A stretch of 64,000 bases of DNA from AWTP1-9 sp035703165 (GTDB lineage: Bacteria > Bacteroidota > Bacteroidia > Chitinophagales > Chitinophagaceae). Below are positions 53,867 through 62,485 of this stretch, piece after piece. Below the pieces are notes generated by a model. The model was not told where the DNA came from, did no database searches, and saw only the letters and a program-made list of their open reading frames with translations. A program made the position numbers and the translations under genes. Within the stretch, counting starts at the first letter, position 1, and the number at the start of each line of letters is the position of its first letter. Location of the stretch: assembly GCA_035703165.1 (NCBI GenBank), contig DASSYR010000082.1:17908-81907 (forward strand). The letters are read 5' to 3'.

Positions 53867-54558
53867 AAAAAATACTTTTTATTTCGATAGTATTTGCGCT
53901 TGCTGTTTTTGCATGCAAACATGAGCCTCTTTTGCCGATAGGGCCAAAGGATCCTATCCCCAGAGATACATTACCAAATGGAAGTTCCAATGTATGTTTT
54001 ACCAGGGATGTATTGCCCATTTTTGTAAGTTATTGTGCAAGGCAGGGTTGCCACGATAATATTACACACGAAGGAGATTTTATTTTAGATAGTTATGATA
54101 ATATTATAAGGAAGGATTTTAAACAAGGGAATGCTAACGAAACTAAAATATATAAAGTTCTTATTGCAACAAATCCTGAGGATATTATGCCCCCGCCCGG
54201 TAATCTTCAATTAACTCAATCTCAAAAAGATTTAATTAAACAATGGATTAATGAGGGAGGAAGAAACACAACTTGTACAACAACTTGCGATTCCAGCCTG
54301 TTTACTTACTCTGGTTTCGTACAGCCGTTGCTTCAAAAAAATTGTAATGGCTGCCATAACACTACTAATCCAGCCGGAGGTATTGATTTAACTGCTTTTG
54401 CAGTAGTTAAATCATATGCACTAAATGGTAAATTGTACGGAAGCATTTCTCATTCACCAGGCTATATAGCCATGCCCCCAACGCTAACCAGTAAATTATC
54501 AGACTGTGAAATTACCCAGGTTAAAAAATGGATAGACGCAGGCGCTCCACAAAATTAA
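53863..54558 (+). CDS. Di-heme c-type cytochrome-like lipoprotein
   Basis: The 231-residue protein has a lipobox-like signal (ALAVFACKHE) and two similar halves. The second has a standard heme motif CNGCH; the first has CARQGCH, a C-x4-CH spacing. Each half ends with a MPPP/MPP region that can supply the axial Met, followed by a helix with W (IKQWINEGG; VKKWIDAGAP). It should carry electrons in the periplasm or at the outer membrane. The second half is closely similar to the next gene. Confidence 0.75.
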   Translation: MKKILFISIVFALAVFACKHEPLLPIGPKDPIPRDTLPNGSSNVCFTRDVLPIFVSYCARQGCHDNITHEGDFILDSYDNIIRKDFKQGNANETKIYKVLIATNPEDIMPPPGNLQLTQSQKDLIKQWINEGGRNTTCTTTCDSSLFTYSGFVQPLLQKNCNGCHNTTNPAGGIDLTAFAVVKSYALNGKLYGSISHSPGYIAMPPTLTSKLSDCEITQVKKWIDAGAPQN

Positions 54559-54567
54559 TAATACGTT

Positions 54568-54924
54568 ATGGCAAAGATTTTTTCCGGCATATTCTTGCTT
54601 GTTTTGTTAAGCAGCTGTTATGATGATAATGAAGAGATTTTATACGGATTAACCTGTGACACCAGTGTTGTGACTTATACAGCATCTATAAAGCCTGTTT
54701 TGGCATCTTATTGCATAAGTTGCCATAGCGGAGGCTTTCCTTCCGGTAACGTAAAATTAGATACTTATACAGATGTAAGAGCAGTTGCATTAAATGGAAG
54801 ATTGTACGGATCTATTTCCCATACTAACGGATTTGTAGCCATGCCCCCCGGAACCGGTTTACTGTCTGATTGCACCATTGCCCGTTTTCGAATTTGGATT
54901 AATAATGGTTCACCTAATAACTAA
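54568..54924 (+). CDS. Mono-heme c-type cytochrome-like lipoprotein
   Basis: The 118-residue protein has a lipoprotein signal (LLVLLSSCYDD), one heme motif CISCH and a VAMPPGTGLLSDC axial-Met region. From residue ~45 it aligns with the second half of the preceding protein: ALNGRLYGSISHTNGFVAMPP versus ALNGKLYGSISHSPGYIAMPP, indicating duplication. It lies nine bases downstream in the same operon. Confidence 0.78.
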   Translation: MAKIFSGIFLLVLLSSCYDDNEEILYGLTCDTSVVTYTASIKPVLASYCISCHSGGFPSGNVKLDTYTDVRAVALNGRLYGSISHTNGFVAMPPGTGLLSDCTIARFRIWINNGSPNN

Positions 54925-54928
54925 AAGA

Positions 54929-55486
54929 ATGAAGCAAATAATTTTAATTAGCTTAACGATACTTAAATTTTATTTTGCTACTGCGCAGCCTGTTTTTTTT
55001 ACAAAAAATGGAACGATTAGTTTTTTTTCTCGCACTCCGCTGGAAAATATTGATGCGAAGAATACCTCTGTAGCAAGTAAAATAAACACGCAAACCGGGG
55101 ATATGGAATTTCAATTACTGATAAAAGGATTTCAGTTTAAAAAATCGTCCATGCAGCAGCACTTTAACGAAAAAAGCTACATGGATTCTGATAATTTTCC
55201 CAAAAGCTATTTCAAAGGGAAAATAATTGATTTGAGTAAAATTAATTTTAAAAAAGATGGCGTATATAATATAACAGTAGAGGGAGATTTAACAATACAC
55301 GGAGTAACTAAAAAGGTTTCTACAATTGGTGTTATAACAGTAGTGGGAGAGAAAATAAATGCTAAATCCGGTTTTGTTGTAAAACTGGCAGATTATAAAG
55401 TAAGCGTTCCCCAATTTGTAAGTCAAAAAATTGCTGAAAGTGTAGAAATAAAAGTGGATTGTGATTACCAGCTATTCAAAGGTTAA
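54929..55486 (+). CDS. YceI family protein (copy 1)
   Basis: The 185-residue protein has a signal peptide ending near FATAQ and a YceI lipocalin-like barrel (ISFFSRTPLENIDAKNTSVASKIN, MQQHFNEKSYMDSDNFPKSYFKGKI, VEGDLTIHGVTKKV). YceI proteins bind isoprenoid-like lipids such as polyprenyl quinones in the periplasm. The frame opens at 54878, but the ATG at 54929 gives a proper signal peptide. Confidence 0.88.
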   Translation: MKQIILISLTILKFYFATAQPVFFTKNGTISFFSRTPLENIDAKNTSVASKINTQTGDMEFQLLIKGFQFKKSSMQQHFNEKSYMDSDNFPKSYFKGKIIDLSKINFKKDGVYNITVEGDLTIHGVTKKVSTIGVITVVGEKINAKSGFVVKLADYKVSVPQFVSQKIAESVEIKVDCDYQLFKG

Positions 55487-55500
55487 TAAAGCATTCAATT

Positions 55501-56412
55501 ATGATGGTAATATTTAAAAACCTTTTACTTTTTTTATTTTATTTTACCAGTGTTAGTGTATTGGCGCAAGATGTTGATTTGTCGAAGATGCTGGACGATG
55601 AAGCTCAAAAAGGTGATAAAGACAAAACGGAGAAAGTTTATGCTACTTTTAAATCCACAAGGCTTATAAGCGGTCATTCTGTTGAAAACACTTATAAAGG
55701 AGTACTTGACCTTAAAATATCACATCGTTTTGGCGCCGTAAATAAGGGCTTGTACGAATTTTTTGGATTAGACAACGCTTCTATGAGATGGGGGTTTGAT
55801 TACGGGATTACTGACAGACTAACCGTAGGATTTGGCAGAAGTACTTTTCAAAAACAATATGATGCCTTTTTTAAATACAAATTGTTATGGCAATCTTATG
55901 GTAAGCACAATATACCGGTATCTGTAAATATTGTTTCCACAGCTATGATACAAACACTTAAATGGGATAATCCCGATCGTAAAAATTATTTTAGTTCCCG
56001 TTTGTTCTATGCACATCAATTACTTATAGGAAGAAAATTTTCTGAGGGTACCTCACTCCAGCTAATGCCAACCATGATACATTACAACCTTGTAAAAAAA
56101 GCTACGGATCCGAATAATATTTTTGCTTTGGGCGTTGGCGGCAGGCAAAAAATTACCAAACGTATCAGCATCAATGCAGAATATTATTACCAGTTGCCGG
56201 GACATAAATTTTCTGATAGCAAAAATTCTCTTTCAATTGGTTTTGATATTGAAACAGGCGGGCATGTATTCCAGTTGCATTTTACTAACTCAACCGGCAT
56301 GACGGAAAGAACTTTTATTAGCGAAACTTCCGGAAGTTGGGAAAAAGGGGATATATTGTTTGGGTTTAATATTTCCCGAGTATTTACAATTAAGAAATCA
56401 AAGGCAAAATAG
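55501..56412 (+). CDS. DUF5777 family outer-membrane beta-barrel protein
   Basis: The 303-residue protein has a signal peptide (LLLFLFYFTSVSVLAQ) and then a series of amphipathic strands typical of an outer-membrane barrel (RLISGHSVENTYKGVLDLKISHRFG, WGFDYGITDRLTVGFGRS, ISINAEYYYQLPGHKFS, HVFQLHFTNSTGMTERTFI). This is the DUF5777 family, often found beside cytochrome and YceI genes in Bacteroidota. Function unknown. Confidence 0.8.
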   Translation: MMVIFKNLLLFLFYFTSVSVLAQDVDLSKMLDDEAQKGDKDKTEKVYATFKSTRLISGHSVENTYKGVLDLKISHRFGAVNKGLYEFFGLDNASMRWGFDYGITDRLTVGFGRSTFQKQYDAFFKYKLLWQSYGKHNIPVSVNIVSTAMIQTLKWDNPDRKNYFSSRLFYAHQLLIGRKFSEGTSLQLMPTMIHYNLVKKATDPNNIFALGVGGRQKITKRISINAEYYYQLPGHKFSDSKNSLSIGFDIETGGHVFQLHFTNSTGMTERTFISETSGSWEKGDILFGFNISRVFTIKKSKAK

Positions 56413-56436
56413 ATTAGCTTTCCACTCTTATACCGC

Positions 56437-56994
56437 ATGATGCAAGCCATAAAATATACGATGGCCATAGTTTTTATTACTTGTTTGCTTTCCTGGGCAA
56501 ACCCTGGTGTGTATATTACCAGTACAGGCACAATAGACTTCCGTTCAGATGCCCGGCTTGAATTAATCAAGGCGATTTCAAAGGAACTCAAAGGTGCAAT
56601 TGATGTTGATAAAAAAACGTTTGCTTTTAAAGTAAGGATGCGGTCGTTTCAGGGTTTTAATAGTCCTTTACAACGGGAGCACTTTAATGAAAATTATATG
56701 GAGAGCGAAGTATATCCCGAAGCTTCTTTTGCCGGTAAAATTATCGAAGACGTGGATTTTAATACTCCCGGTAAAACAACCATCAGGGCCAAAGGAATTT
56801 TATCTATTCATGGTATTGAACAAGAGCGCATCATTAAAAGTGAAATAGAAATAAAACAAGGATCCATATTTGTTAAATCAAATTTTACCGTTTTACTCAG
56901 CGATCATAAAATTTTGATTCCAAAAGTGGTAAGTGAAAAACTGGCGAATGAAATTAAAGTAGAAGTAGTTGCTGAACTGTTACCAAAACAATAA
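56437..56994 (+). CDS. YceI family protein (copy 2)
   Basis: The 185-residue protein has a signal peptide ending around LLSWANP and a YceI-like barrel: ISTG-type start (VYITSTGTIDFRSDARLELIKAISKELKGAID), LQREHFNENYMESEVYPEASFAGKI and KGILSIHGIEQER. The central motif parallels copy 1 (QQHFNEKSYMDSDNFPKSYFKGKI), so the two are paralogues flanking the DUF5777 gene. ATG at 56440 is an alternative start. Confidence 0.83.
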   Translation: MMQAIKYTMAIVFITCLLSWANPGVYITSTGTIDFRSDARLELIKAISKELKGAIDVDKKTFAFKVRMRSFQGFNSPLQREHFNENYMESEVYPEASFAGKIIEDVDFNTPGKTTIRAKGILSIHGIEQERIIKSEIEIKQGSIFVKSNFTVLLSDHKILIPKVVSEKLANEIKVEVVAELLPKQ

Positions 56995-56995
56995 A

Positions 56996-59947
56996 ATGCC
57001 AAAGTATTTAAAATATATATACTTCATCTTTTCTGCTATTGCTTCATTGGCAATACAGCAGGGACAGGCGCAATTTATTAAAACATTTAGCATTGAAGAA
57101 AGCAATCACAACATCAGGATAACTAGGTTATTCGTTTCACACAGCGGATGGATTTATGCCGGTACTAATGAAGGCCTTTATCGTTTTGATGGGATTAATT
57201 TCAAAAAAATTCCATTGTCAGATACGTTGAAAAATTATCCTGTTTCATCCATAAATGAAATCAATAATCAGCTTTGGGTAGGACTCGGTAGCGGTCATAT
57301 TTACACTATCGAAAACAATCAGTCCGTAAAATTTAATCCACCGGAAGGATTACCCAAAGTAGCCATCAATGATATTTTAGCAGATAAACAAAATAATATA
57401 TGGATAGCCACCAGTGGTGAAGGGATTTATTGTTTTAAGAATGACAAACTTTACAATTGGAATTCAGAAGATGATGGTTTATCTGACAATTATGTTTATG
57501 ATCTTGAAGCGGATGAAAATGGAAATATCGTAGCAGGTACAGACCAGGGGTTAAGCTTTTGCCAATGGAATGGAAATAAAAAGCAAGTAACCCGGTTTAA
57601 TACTACCAATGGTTTACCAGATAATATTGTACGGGTGATAAAACTTTATAAAGCACAAAAAGAAGTGCCTGCTTATTTTATTTTAGGATTCCAGGATAGA
57701 GGCATTGGAGAATTCATATTTAACAAGGATGGCTCTCACAAAATTCGAACGCAACCTGCCGACTGGCCATCAGGACAAATAAATGATTTAAAAATTATAA
57801 ATAGTAGATTAGTCGTGGCTACAGATGCAGGTTGGTTTACCACTGATTTAACCAGCCAGGTTACAAAGAGGCAGGAAATGGATCTTCCGAAGTTGAGCGA
57901 AAATAGACCTGTTTCCATGCAAGTATCTTCGTTAGCTATTGACAAAGAAGGAAATATTTGGATAAGTTTTGACGACAGGCTTGCGCTGGCTGAAGGGAAT
58001 AAAGTCATTAACCTGGCAGGCATTCCGGAGGCAGATCCTGCCAAAATTCATGCAATGCTTTATACATCATCTGTGGATGGATCAATTTATTTCTGGACAA
58101 CAGATGACAAAAAAATTGTTCGTTCCCGGAAAGTATTAAATAATTTGGTTGTTGATAAAGTATTTCCCATAAAAGGTATTGATGAAAAAACAGAGATCAC
58201 ATCATTATACAAAGATCCTTATGAAAATATTTGGGTCGGCACTATGGGCAAAGGGATATTTGTGCTCAACCCGTTCGATGGCAGTTACCGAAATATTAAT
58301 GAAGACAGTTTGTTGTACAACGGTAGCATCTTATCCATCACTGGTAAAAATAACGAGATATGGATCTCCAGTCTGGCGGGAGCCATAAAATGCACTTTGG
58401 CAGATGTCAATACCTCTATACGAAGTATTTATCATTTTACGAATTACAACGAAGTAAGCGGCATTGGCACCAATTATATATATACCATTTTTATTGATTC
58501 CCGAAACAGGGTGTGGTTTGGAACCGATGGAAAAGGATTAGCTGTTTTTGAAAAAGGTATTTTTAAAAGCTACAACAAAAAACAGGGAATTAATGATGAG
58601 GTGATCTACTCCATTACAGAAGATGATAAGGGCAATATTTGGTTTAGCACCAGCAGTGCCGGTTTATATAAATTTGATGGAAAACAGTTTGTCAATTTTG
58701 GTTTGCAAGAGGGACTTAGTGATTTGGCAATATCCTCCCTCTTATCCGATAAAAAAGGAAGTCTGCTGGTTACTAATAAAAGGGGTATTGATATCATTAA
58801 TACAGATAATGGACTCGTTTATTATTTAGACAATGAAGCAGGTGTGGAAGAGCCCAATGCTACCCTGAATTGTATTACCAATGATGATAACGGGAATATT
58901 TATTTTAGTACTGCAAAAGGAATATTTAGTTACAATCCGTCACAAAATAAATTGTATGCACAGGTAACCACTCTGTTGGACGAAGTTTCTCTTTTCCTGC
59001 AGCCAATAGATCACTGGAAAGAGAACACATTTACATACGATCAGAACAATTTTACTTTTCATTTTACAGGATTGTATTACACCAACCCTGAAAAAGTACA
59101 ATTCCAATACAGATTGGATGGTTTTAATACAGAATGGTTTTCTACAAAAGACCGCTTTGCGTCTTTTCCCAAACTGCCGCCCGGCAATTACACTTTTCGG
59201 GTAAGGGCATCGCTTAATAACAACTTTTCAGCTGCTAACGAAGCAATATATACTTTTACCATCAGTAAACCATTCTGGAAAGAATGGTGGTTCCTGCTGT
59301 TGTTGGTAATAGTAATGATTATGCTGTTTTTCTCAATTATGAAATACAGAGAAAGAGAGTTAAAGAAATGGCAGCAGCTACAACAGGAAAAATTACAGTT
59401 TCAGTTTGAAACATTAAAAAACCAGGTAAACCCGCATTTTCTTTTTAACAGCTTTAATACACTGATTTCAGTAATTGAAGAAAACCCGCAAAATGCGGTA
59501 GAATATGTGGAGCAGTTGTCTGATTTCTACCGCACCATAGTTACTACCCGTGAAAAAGAACTGATACCCCTGGAGGAAGAACTATCACTCACCAACAAAT
59601 ATTTCTTTATTCAGCAAAAACGTTTTGGCAATAGCCTGAATTACAGAGTTACACTTTCTGAAGAAGACATTAAGAATATTCATATACCACCCTTAACATT
59701 ACAATTACTGGCGGAAAATGCTATAAAACACAATGCTATTTCAAAAGAAACTCCGTTAACTTTTGAAATCTTCCGCAATAATAGTTGCCTGGTGGTGCAA
59801 AATAATATTAATGAAAAGATTAATAAAGAGCCGAGTGCGGGTATTGGTTTGCCCAATATTACTCACCGTTACCGGTTGCTATCGGGCAAAGAAGTAAAAG
59901 TGGAGAATGATCATCAAACTTTTAAAGTATTATTGCCTGTTTTATAA
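56996..59947 (+). CDS. LytS-type sensor histidine kinase with periplasmic beta-propeller
   Basis: The 983-residue protein has a signal peptide (to GQAQ), a series of two-component-regulator propeller repeats (GWIYAGTNEGLYRFDG; NIWIATSGEGIYCF; NIWVGTMGKGIFVLNP; RVWFGTDGKGLAVFEK; NIWFSTSSAGLYKFDG), a Y_Y_Y domain (FHFTGLYYTNPEKVQFQYRLDGFN), one membrane helix (EWWFLLLLVIVMIMLFFSIM) and a His_kinase domain with NQVNPHFLFNSFNTL plus an ATPase region (LLAENAIKHNAI). It should sense an extracellular ligand and phosphorylate the regulator encoded next. ATG 56996 is chosen over the earlier in-frame start because it opens the signal peptide. Confidence 0.92.
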   Translation: MPKYLKYIYFIFSAIASLAIQQGQAQFIKTFSIEESNHNIRITRLFVSHSGWIYAGTNEGLYRFDGINFKKIPLSDTLKNYPVSSINEINNQLWVGLGSGHIYTIENNQSVKFNPPEGLPKVAINDILADKQNNIWIATSGEGIYCFKNDKLYNWNSEDDGLSDNYVYDLEADENGNIVAGTDQGLSFCQWNGNKKQVTRFNTTNGLPDNIVRVIKLYKAQKEVPAYFILGFQDRGIGEFIFNKDGSHKIRTQPADWPSGQINDLKIINSRLVVATDAGWFTTDLTSQVTKRQEMDLPKLSENRPVSMQVSSLAIDKEGNIWISFDDRLALAEGNKVINLAGIPEADPAKIHAMLYTSSVDGSIYFWTTDDKKIVRSRKVLNNLVVDKVFPIKGIDEKTEITSLYKDPYENIWVGTMGKGIFVLNPFDGSYRNINEDSLLYNGSILSITGKNNEIWISSLAGAIKCTLADVNTSIRSIYHFTNYNEVSGIGTNYIYTIFIDSRNRVWFGTDGKGLAVFEKGIFKSYNKKQGINDEVIYSITEDDKGNIWFSTSSAGLYKFDGKQFVNFGLQEGLSDLAISSLLSDKKGSLLVTNKRGIDIINTDNGLVYYLDNEAGVEEPNATLNCITNDDNGNIYFSTAKGIFSYNPSQNKLYAQVTTLLDEVSLFLQPIDHWKENTFTYDQNNFTFHFTGLYYTNPEKVQFQYRLDGFNTEWFSTKDRFASFPKLPPGNYTFRVRASLNNNFSAANEAIYTFTISKPFWKEWWFLLLLVIVMIMLFFSIMKYRERELKKWQQLQQEKLQFQFETLKNQVNPHFLFNSFNTLISVIEENPQNAVEYVEQLSDFYRTIVTTREKELIPLEEELSLTNKYFFIQQKRFGNSLNYRVTLSEEDIKNIHIPPLTLQLLAENAIKHNAISKETPLTFEIFRNNSCLVVQNNINEKINKEPSAGIGLPNITHRYRLLSGKEVKVENDHQTFKVLLPVL

Positions 59948-59960
59948 AAAATACAATGAT

Positions 59961-60722
59961 ATGCGCATCCTTATTATTGAAGATGAAGAAGCAGCAGTAA
60001 AACGACTGCAAAAAATGCTGAAAGAAATTGCTCCCGAAAGTGAAGTAATTGATTCACTTGTCAGCATCAAATCGTCTGTACAATGGTTTAAGTCAAACCC
60101 TCAGCCAGATTTGATATTGATGGATGTACACCTGGCGGATGGATTAAGTTTTGAAATTCTGAGACAGATAAGTATTGAATGTCCGGTAATATTCACAACT
60201 GCTTATGATAAGTATGCATTGGAAGCATTTAAATTAAATACCGTTGATTATTTATTAAAACCGGTGAAGAAAGAAGAACTGCAGAATGCACTGGCCAAGT
60301 TTAAAAAGCATCAGCAAAAAACGACGCCTGCTGTTGATATTGATAAAATTATCAATTCCTTCCAAAAGGCCCAGCAGGAATACAAGAAACGTTTTGTAGT
60401 TCGTTATGGCGAGCATATTAAAACCATTAATACAGGCGATGCTGCTTATTTCTACACTGAAGCAAGAGCAAACTTCATGGTTACCAAAGATGCCAAACGT
60501 TATGTAATTGATTATAACCTCGACCAGTTGGAAACCCTGCTCGATCCCAAAGTCTTTTACCGCATCAACCGGCAGTTTATTATTGGTATTGACTCCATTG
60601 ATGAAATGCTTTCCTATTCCAAATCAAGGGTTTTAATAAAGCTCAATCCGCCCTGTAAAATTGAAACCATTGTAAGCACGGAGCGAAGTGGTGATTTTAA
60701 GCAATGGCTCGGTGGCGAGTAA
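59961..60722 (+). CDS. LytTR-family response regulator
   Basis: The 253-residue protein has a receiver domain (MRILIIEDEEAAVKRL, phosphoacceptor Asp55 in LILMDVHLADG, TTAYDKYALEAF, VDYLLKPVKK) and a C-terminal LytTR DNA-binding domain (KRFVVRYGEHIKTINTGDAAYFYTEARANFMVT...FYRINRQFIIGIDSI). It starts 14 bases after the kinase stop and is its cognate partner. Likely targets are nearby envelope genes, which is inference. Confidence 0.93.
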   Translation: MRILIIEDEEAAVKRLQKMLKEIAPESEVIDSLVSIKSSVQWFKSNPQPDLILMDVHLADGLSFEILRQISIECPVIFTTAYDKYALEAFKLNTVDYLLKPVKKEELQNALAKFKKHQQKTTPAVDIDKIINSFQKAQQEYKKRFVVRYGEHIKTINTGDAAYFYTEARANFMVTKDAKRYVIDYNLDQLETLLDPKVFYRINRQFIIGIDSIDEMLSYSKSRVLIKLNPPCKIETIVSTERSGDFKQWLGGE

Positions 60723-60724
60723 AT

Positions 60725-60755
60725 TGTTTATAATCTAAACTTACCTTACATTTGC
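60725..60755 (+). promoter_or_regulatory. Promoter of the metH locus with long leader
   Basis: TTG at 60725-60727, exactly 20 bases, then TACATTTG at 60748-60755: a perfect Bacteroidota promoter just after the response-regulator stop. It would give a 5' leader of about 240 bases before metH part 1. Confidence 0.65.
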
Positions 60756-60760
60756 GGGGC

Positions 60761-61003
60761 AAAGGCGGATTTGTTTATTGTTCGGCCTTCATCAGAACTA
60801 ATAAACGCAAAGAAACTCCATCATAGTTTCCCACCGTTTATAGTTCAATGTTGATTTCTTTTGTAACCAGCTTTAGTAATGCTATTAAGCTTTTGTGTAG
60901 CCTGTATGAGGGAACGTAGTGACGAAGGTATCGCACACTTATACGTTCTTATCAATATGCAAAAAACAACAGCTAAAAGCTAACGGCTAAAAACAGTGAT
61001 ATT
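60761..61003 (+). other. Putative 240-base 5' leader of metH part 1
   Basis: It contains an inverted repeat GAACGTA (60912-60918) / TACGTTC (60942-60948) around AGTGACGAAGGTATCG, and GCTAA-rich sequence just before the start codon. I do not see the conserved core of a SAM-I, SAM-II, SAH or cobalamin riboswitch. The inverted repeat could be part of a dispersed repeat. Confidence 0.35.
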
Positions 61004-62485
61004 ATGGGCGATATCAGAAAAGAACTGGAAAAACGCATACTCATTATTGATGGTGCTATGGGTACCATGATTCAGCGGTATAAACTCAACGAAGCAGATT
61101 ATCGGGGAGAACGTTTTAAAGACTGGCCTTCTGATTTAAAAGGCAACAATGATTTATTGTGTTTAACACAACCACAAATCATTAAAGCCATACATAAACA
61201 ATATGTAGAAGCAGGTGCAGACATCATTGAAACCAATACTTTCAATGCACAACGTGTTTCATTGGCTGATTATCACATGGAAGATTTAGCTTATGAAATA
61301 AATTTGGCTGCCGCTAAATGTGCTAAAGAAGCAGTCATTGAATCTGGTAAAAAAGCATGGGTGGCTGGTGCCATCGGGCCAATGAATAAAACATTGTCTT
61401 TATCACCGGATGTAAACAATCCTGGTTACAGAGCATTATCGTTTGATGAAGCTATGAGTGCTTATTACGAGCAGGTGAAAGGATTGGTGGAAGGTGGTGT
61501 TGATTTGTTATTGATTGAAACCATCTTTGATACACTCAATGCAAAAGCAGCCATCTTTGCTATTAAAAAATATTTCAAGGATACAGCTCCCTCTAACTCC
61601 CCCAATGGGGGAGGACTGACTCAGCAGGGGGAGTTCTATCATACTGCTGATCCAACCCTCTACAAACTATTAAAAGAATTTGCACTTCAAAACAGAAGAA
61701 ATCCCACAGAAGCTGAAAATGTTCTATGGGGTTTACTAAAAGGTGATAAGCTAAATAATTACTCATTCCGAAGACAGCATATAATCGGAGGCTTTATTAC
61801 CGACTTTGTTTGTCTTGCTAAAAAGCTAGTAATTGAAGTAGATGGATTAATACACCAGTTGCCGGAAAATAAAATGAATGACGAGGAAAGAACAAAATGG
61901 TTAAACGAGCAAGGGTATGCAGTTATCAGGTTCAGAAATGAAGAAGTATTACGTGATACCGATAATGTTTTGCTGAGAATAGAACAACAGTTACAAAACC
62001 TTCCGTTTGCTGAAAAGAAATACTATGGCCGGGACCTTTCCCCGTTGGGGGAACAGAAGAGGGCTTCTCCTTTGCCAATTATGATCTCCGGAACAATCAC
62101 GGATGCATCTGGTCGGACCTTAAGCGGACAAACATTAGAAGCATTTTATACTTCTGTTATGCATGCACATCCATTAAGTGTGGGATTGAATTGTGCATTG
62201 GGTGCAAAAGAAATGCGTCCCCATATTGAGGAGTTATCACAAATCGCTTCCTGCTTTGTATCTGCTTATCCCAATGCCGGTTTACCTAATGCTATGGGAG
62301 AATATGATGAAAAGCCGGAAGATACCGGTCACTATTTAGAAGATTGGGCCAACGAAGGCTGGGTAAATATTGTAGGTGGTTGCTGTGGTACCACACCCGA
62401 CCATATTAAACATATTGCAGAGCATGTAAAGAATATTAAACCCAGACCACTACCGATATTGGAAGAAAGTTTAACCACAGAGTAA
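61004..62485 (+). CDS. metH: MetH homocysteine S-methyltransferase domain protein with in-frame DUF559 insertion
   Basis: Residues 1-~193 and ~356-490 together form the MetH homocysteine-binding module: LIIDGAMGTMIQRY, ETNTFNAQRVSLADY, AGAIGPMNKTLSLSPDV, LLLIETIFDTLNAKAAIFAIKKYFKD, then LPIMISGTITDASGRTLSGQT, GLNCALG (Cys397) and GGCCGTTPDH (Cys460, Cys461), the three zinc-binding cysteines. E. coli MetH passes directly from the AVKTEFEALGVE region to LPIMISGTITD. Here about 160 foreign residues intervene, carrying a complete DUF559 nuclease domain. The frame is intact throughout. The last residues (LTTE) and stop are encoded by the next element's terminal repeat. The rest of methionine synthase is the gene at 62937. 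Confidence 0.9.
   Translation: MGDIRKELEKRILIIDGAMGTMIQRYKLNEADYRGERFKDWPSDLKGNNDLLCLTQPQIIKAIHKQYVEAGADIIETNTFNAQRVSLADYHMEDLAYEINLAAAKCAKEAVIESGKKAWVAGAIGPMNKTLSLSPDVNNPGYRALSFDEAMSAYYEQVKGLVEGGVDLLLIETIFDTLNAKAAIFAIKKYFKDTAPSNSPNGGGLTQQGEFYHTADPTLYKLLKEFALQNRRNPTEAENVLWGLLKGDKLNNYSFRRQHIIGGFITDFVCLAKKLVIEVDGLIHQLPENKMNDEERTKWLNEQGYAVIRFRNEEVLRDTDNVLLRIEQQLQNLPFAEKKYYGRDLSPLGEQKRASPLPIMISGTITDASGRTLSGQTLEAFYTSVMHAHPLSVGLNCALGAKEMRPHIEELSQIASCFVSAYPNAGLPNAMGEYDEKPEDTGHYLEDWANEGWVNIVGGCCGTTPDHIKHIAEHVKNIKPRPLPILEESLTTE
61583..62068 (+). mobile_element. DUF559 (Vsr-like) nuclease mini-element inserted in frame in metH
   Basis: The insert encodes roughly metH residues 194-355. Its core (NPTEAENVLWGLLKG, FRRQHIIGGFITDFVC, LVIEVDGLIHQ, DEERTKWLNEQGYAVIRFRNEEVL) is a complete DUF559 domain of the very-short-patch-repair endonuclease superfamily, with the conserved Asp and E-x-D-G. 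Palindromes CTCCCCC-AAT-GGGGGAG (61597-61613) and TTCCCC-GTTG-GGGGAA (62038-62053) sit at the two ends, with an extra GGGGGAG at 61627-61633. Such C-run/G-run borders accompany DUF559 genes in Bacteroidota as I know them. Exact ends are approximate. Confidence 0.75.

Noticed and set aside
60761..61003. SAM or cobalamin riboswitch before metH
   Set aside because: I looked for the conserved cores of SAM-I, SAM-II, SAH and cobalamin riboswitches and found none. Only the long leader itself is reported.
61583..62068. Intein in MetH
   Set aside because: The insert lacks an N-terminal Cys/Ser splice residue, the usual blocks and a C-terminal His-Asn before Cys/Ser/Thr. Its borders are C-run/G-run palindromes and the core is DUF559, so protein splicing is unlikely.
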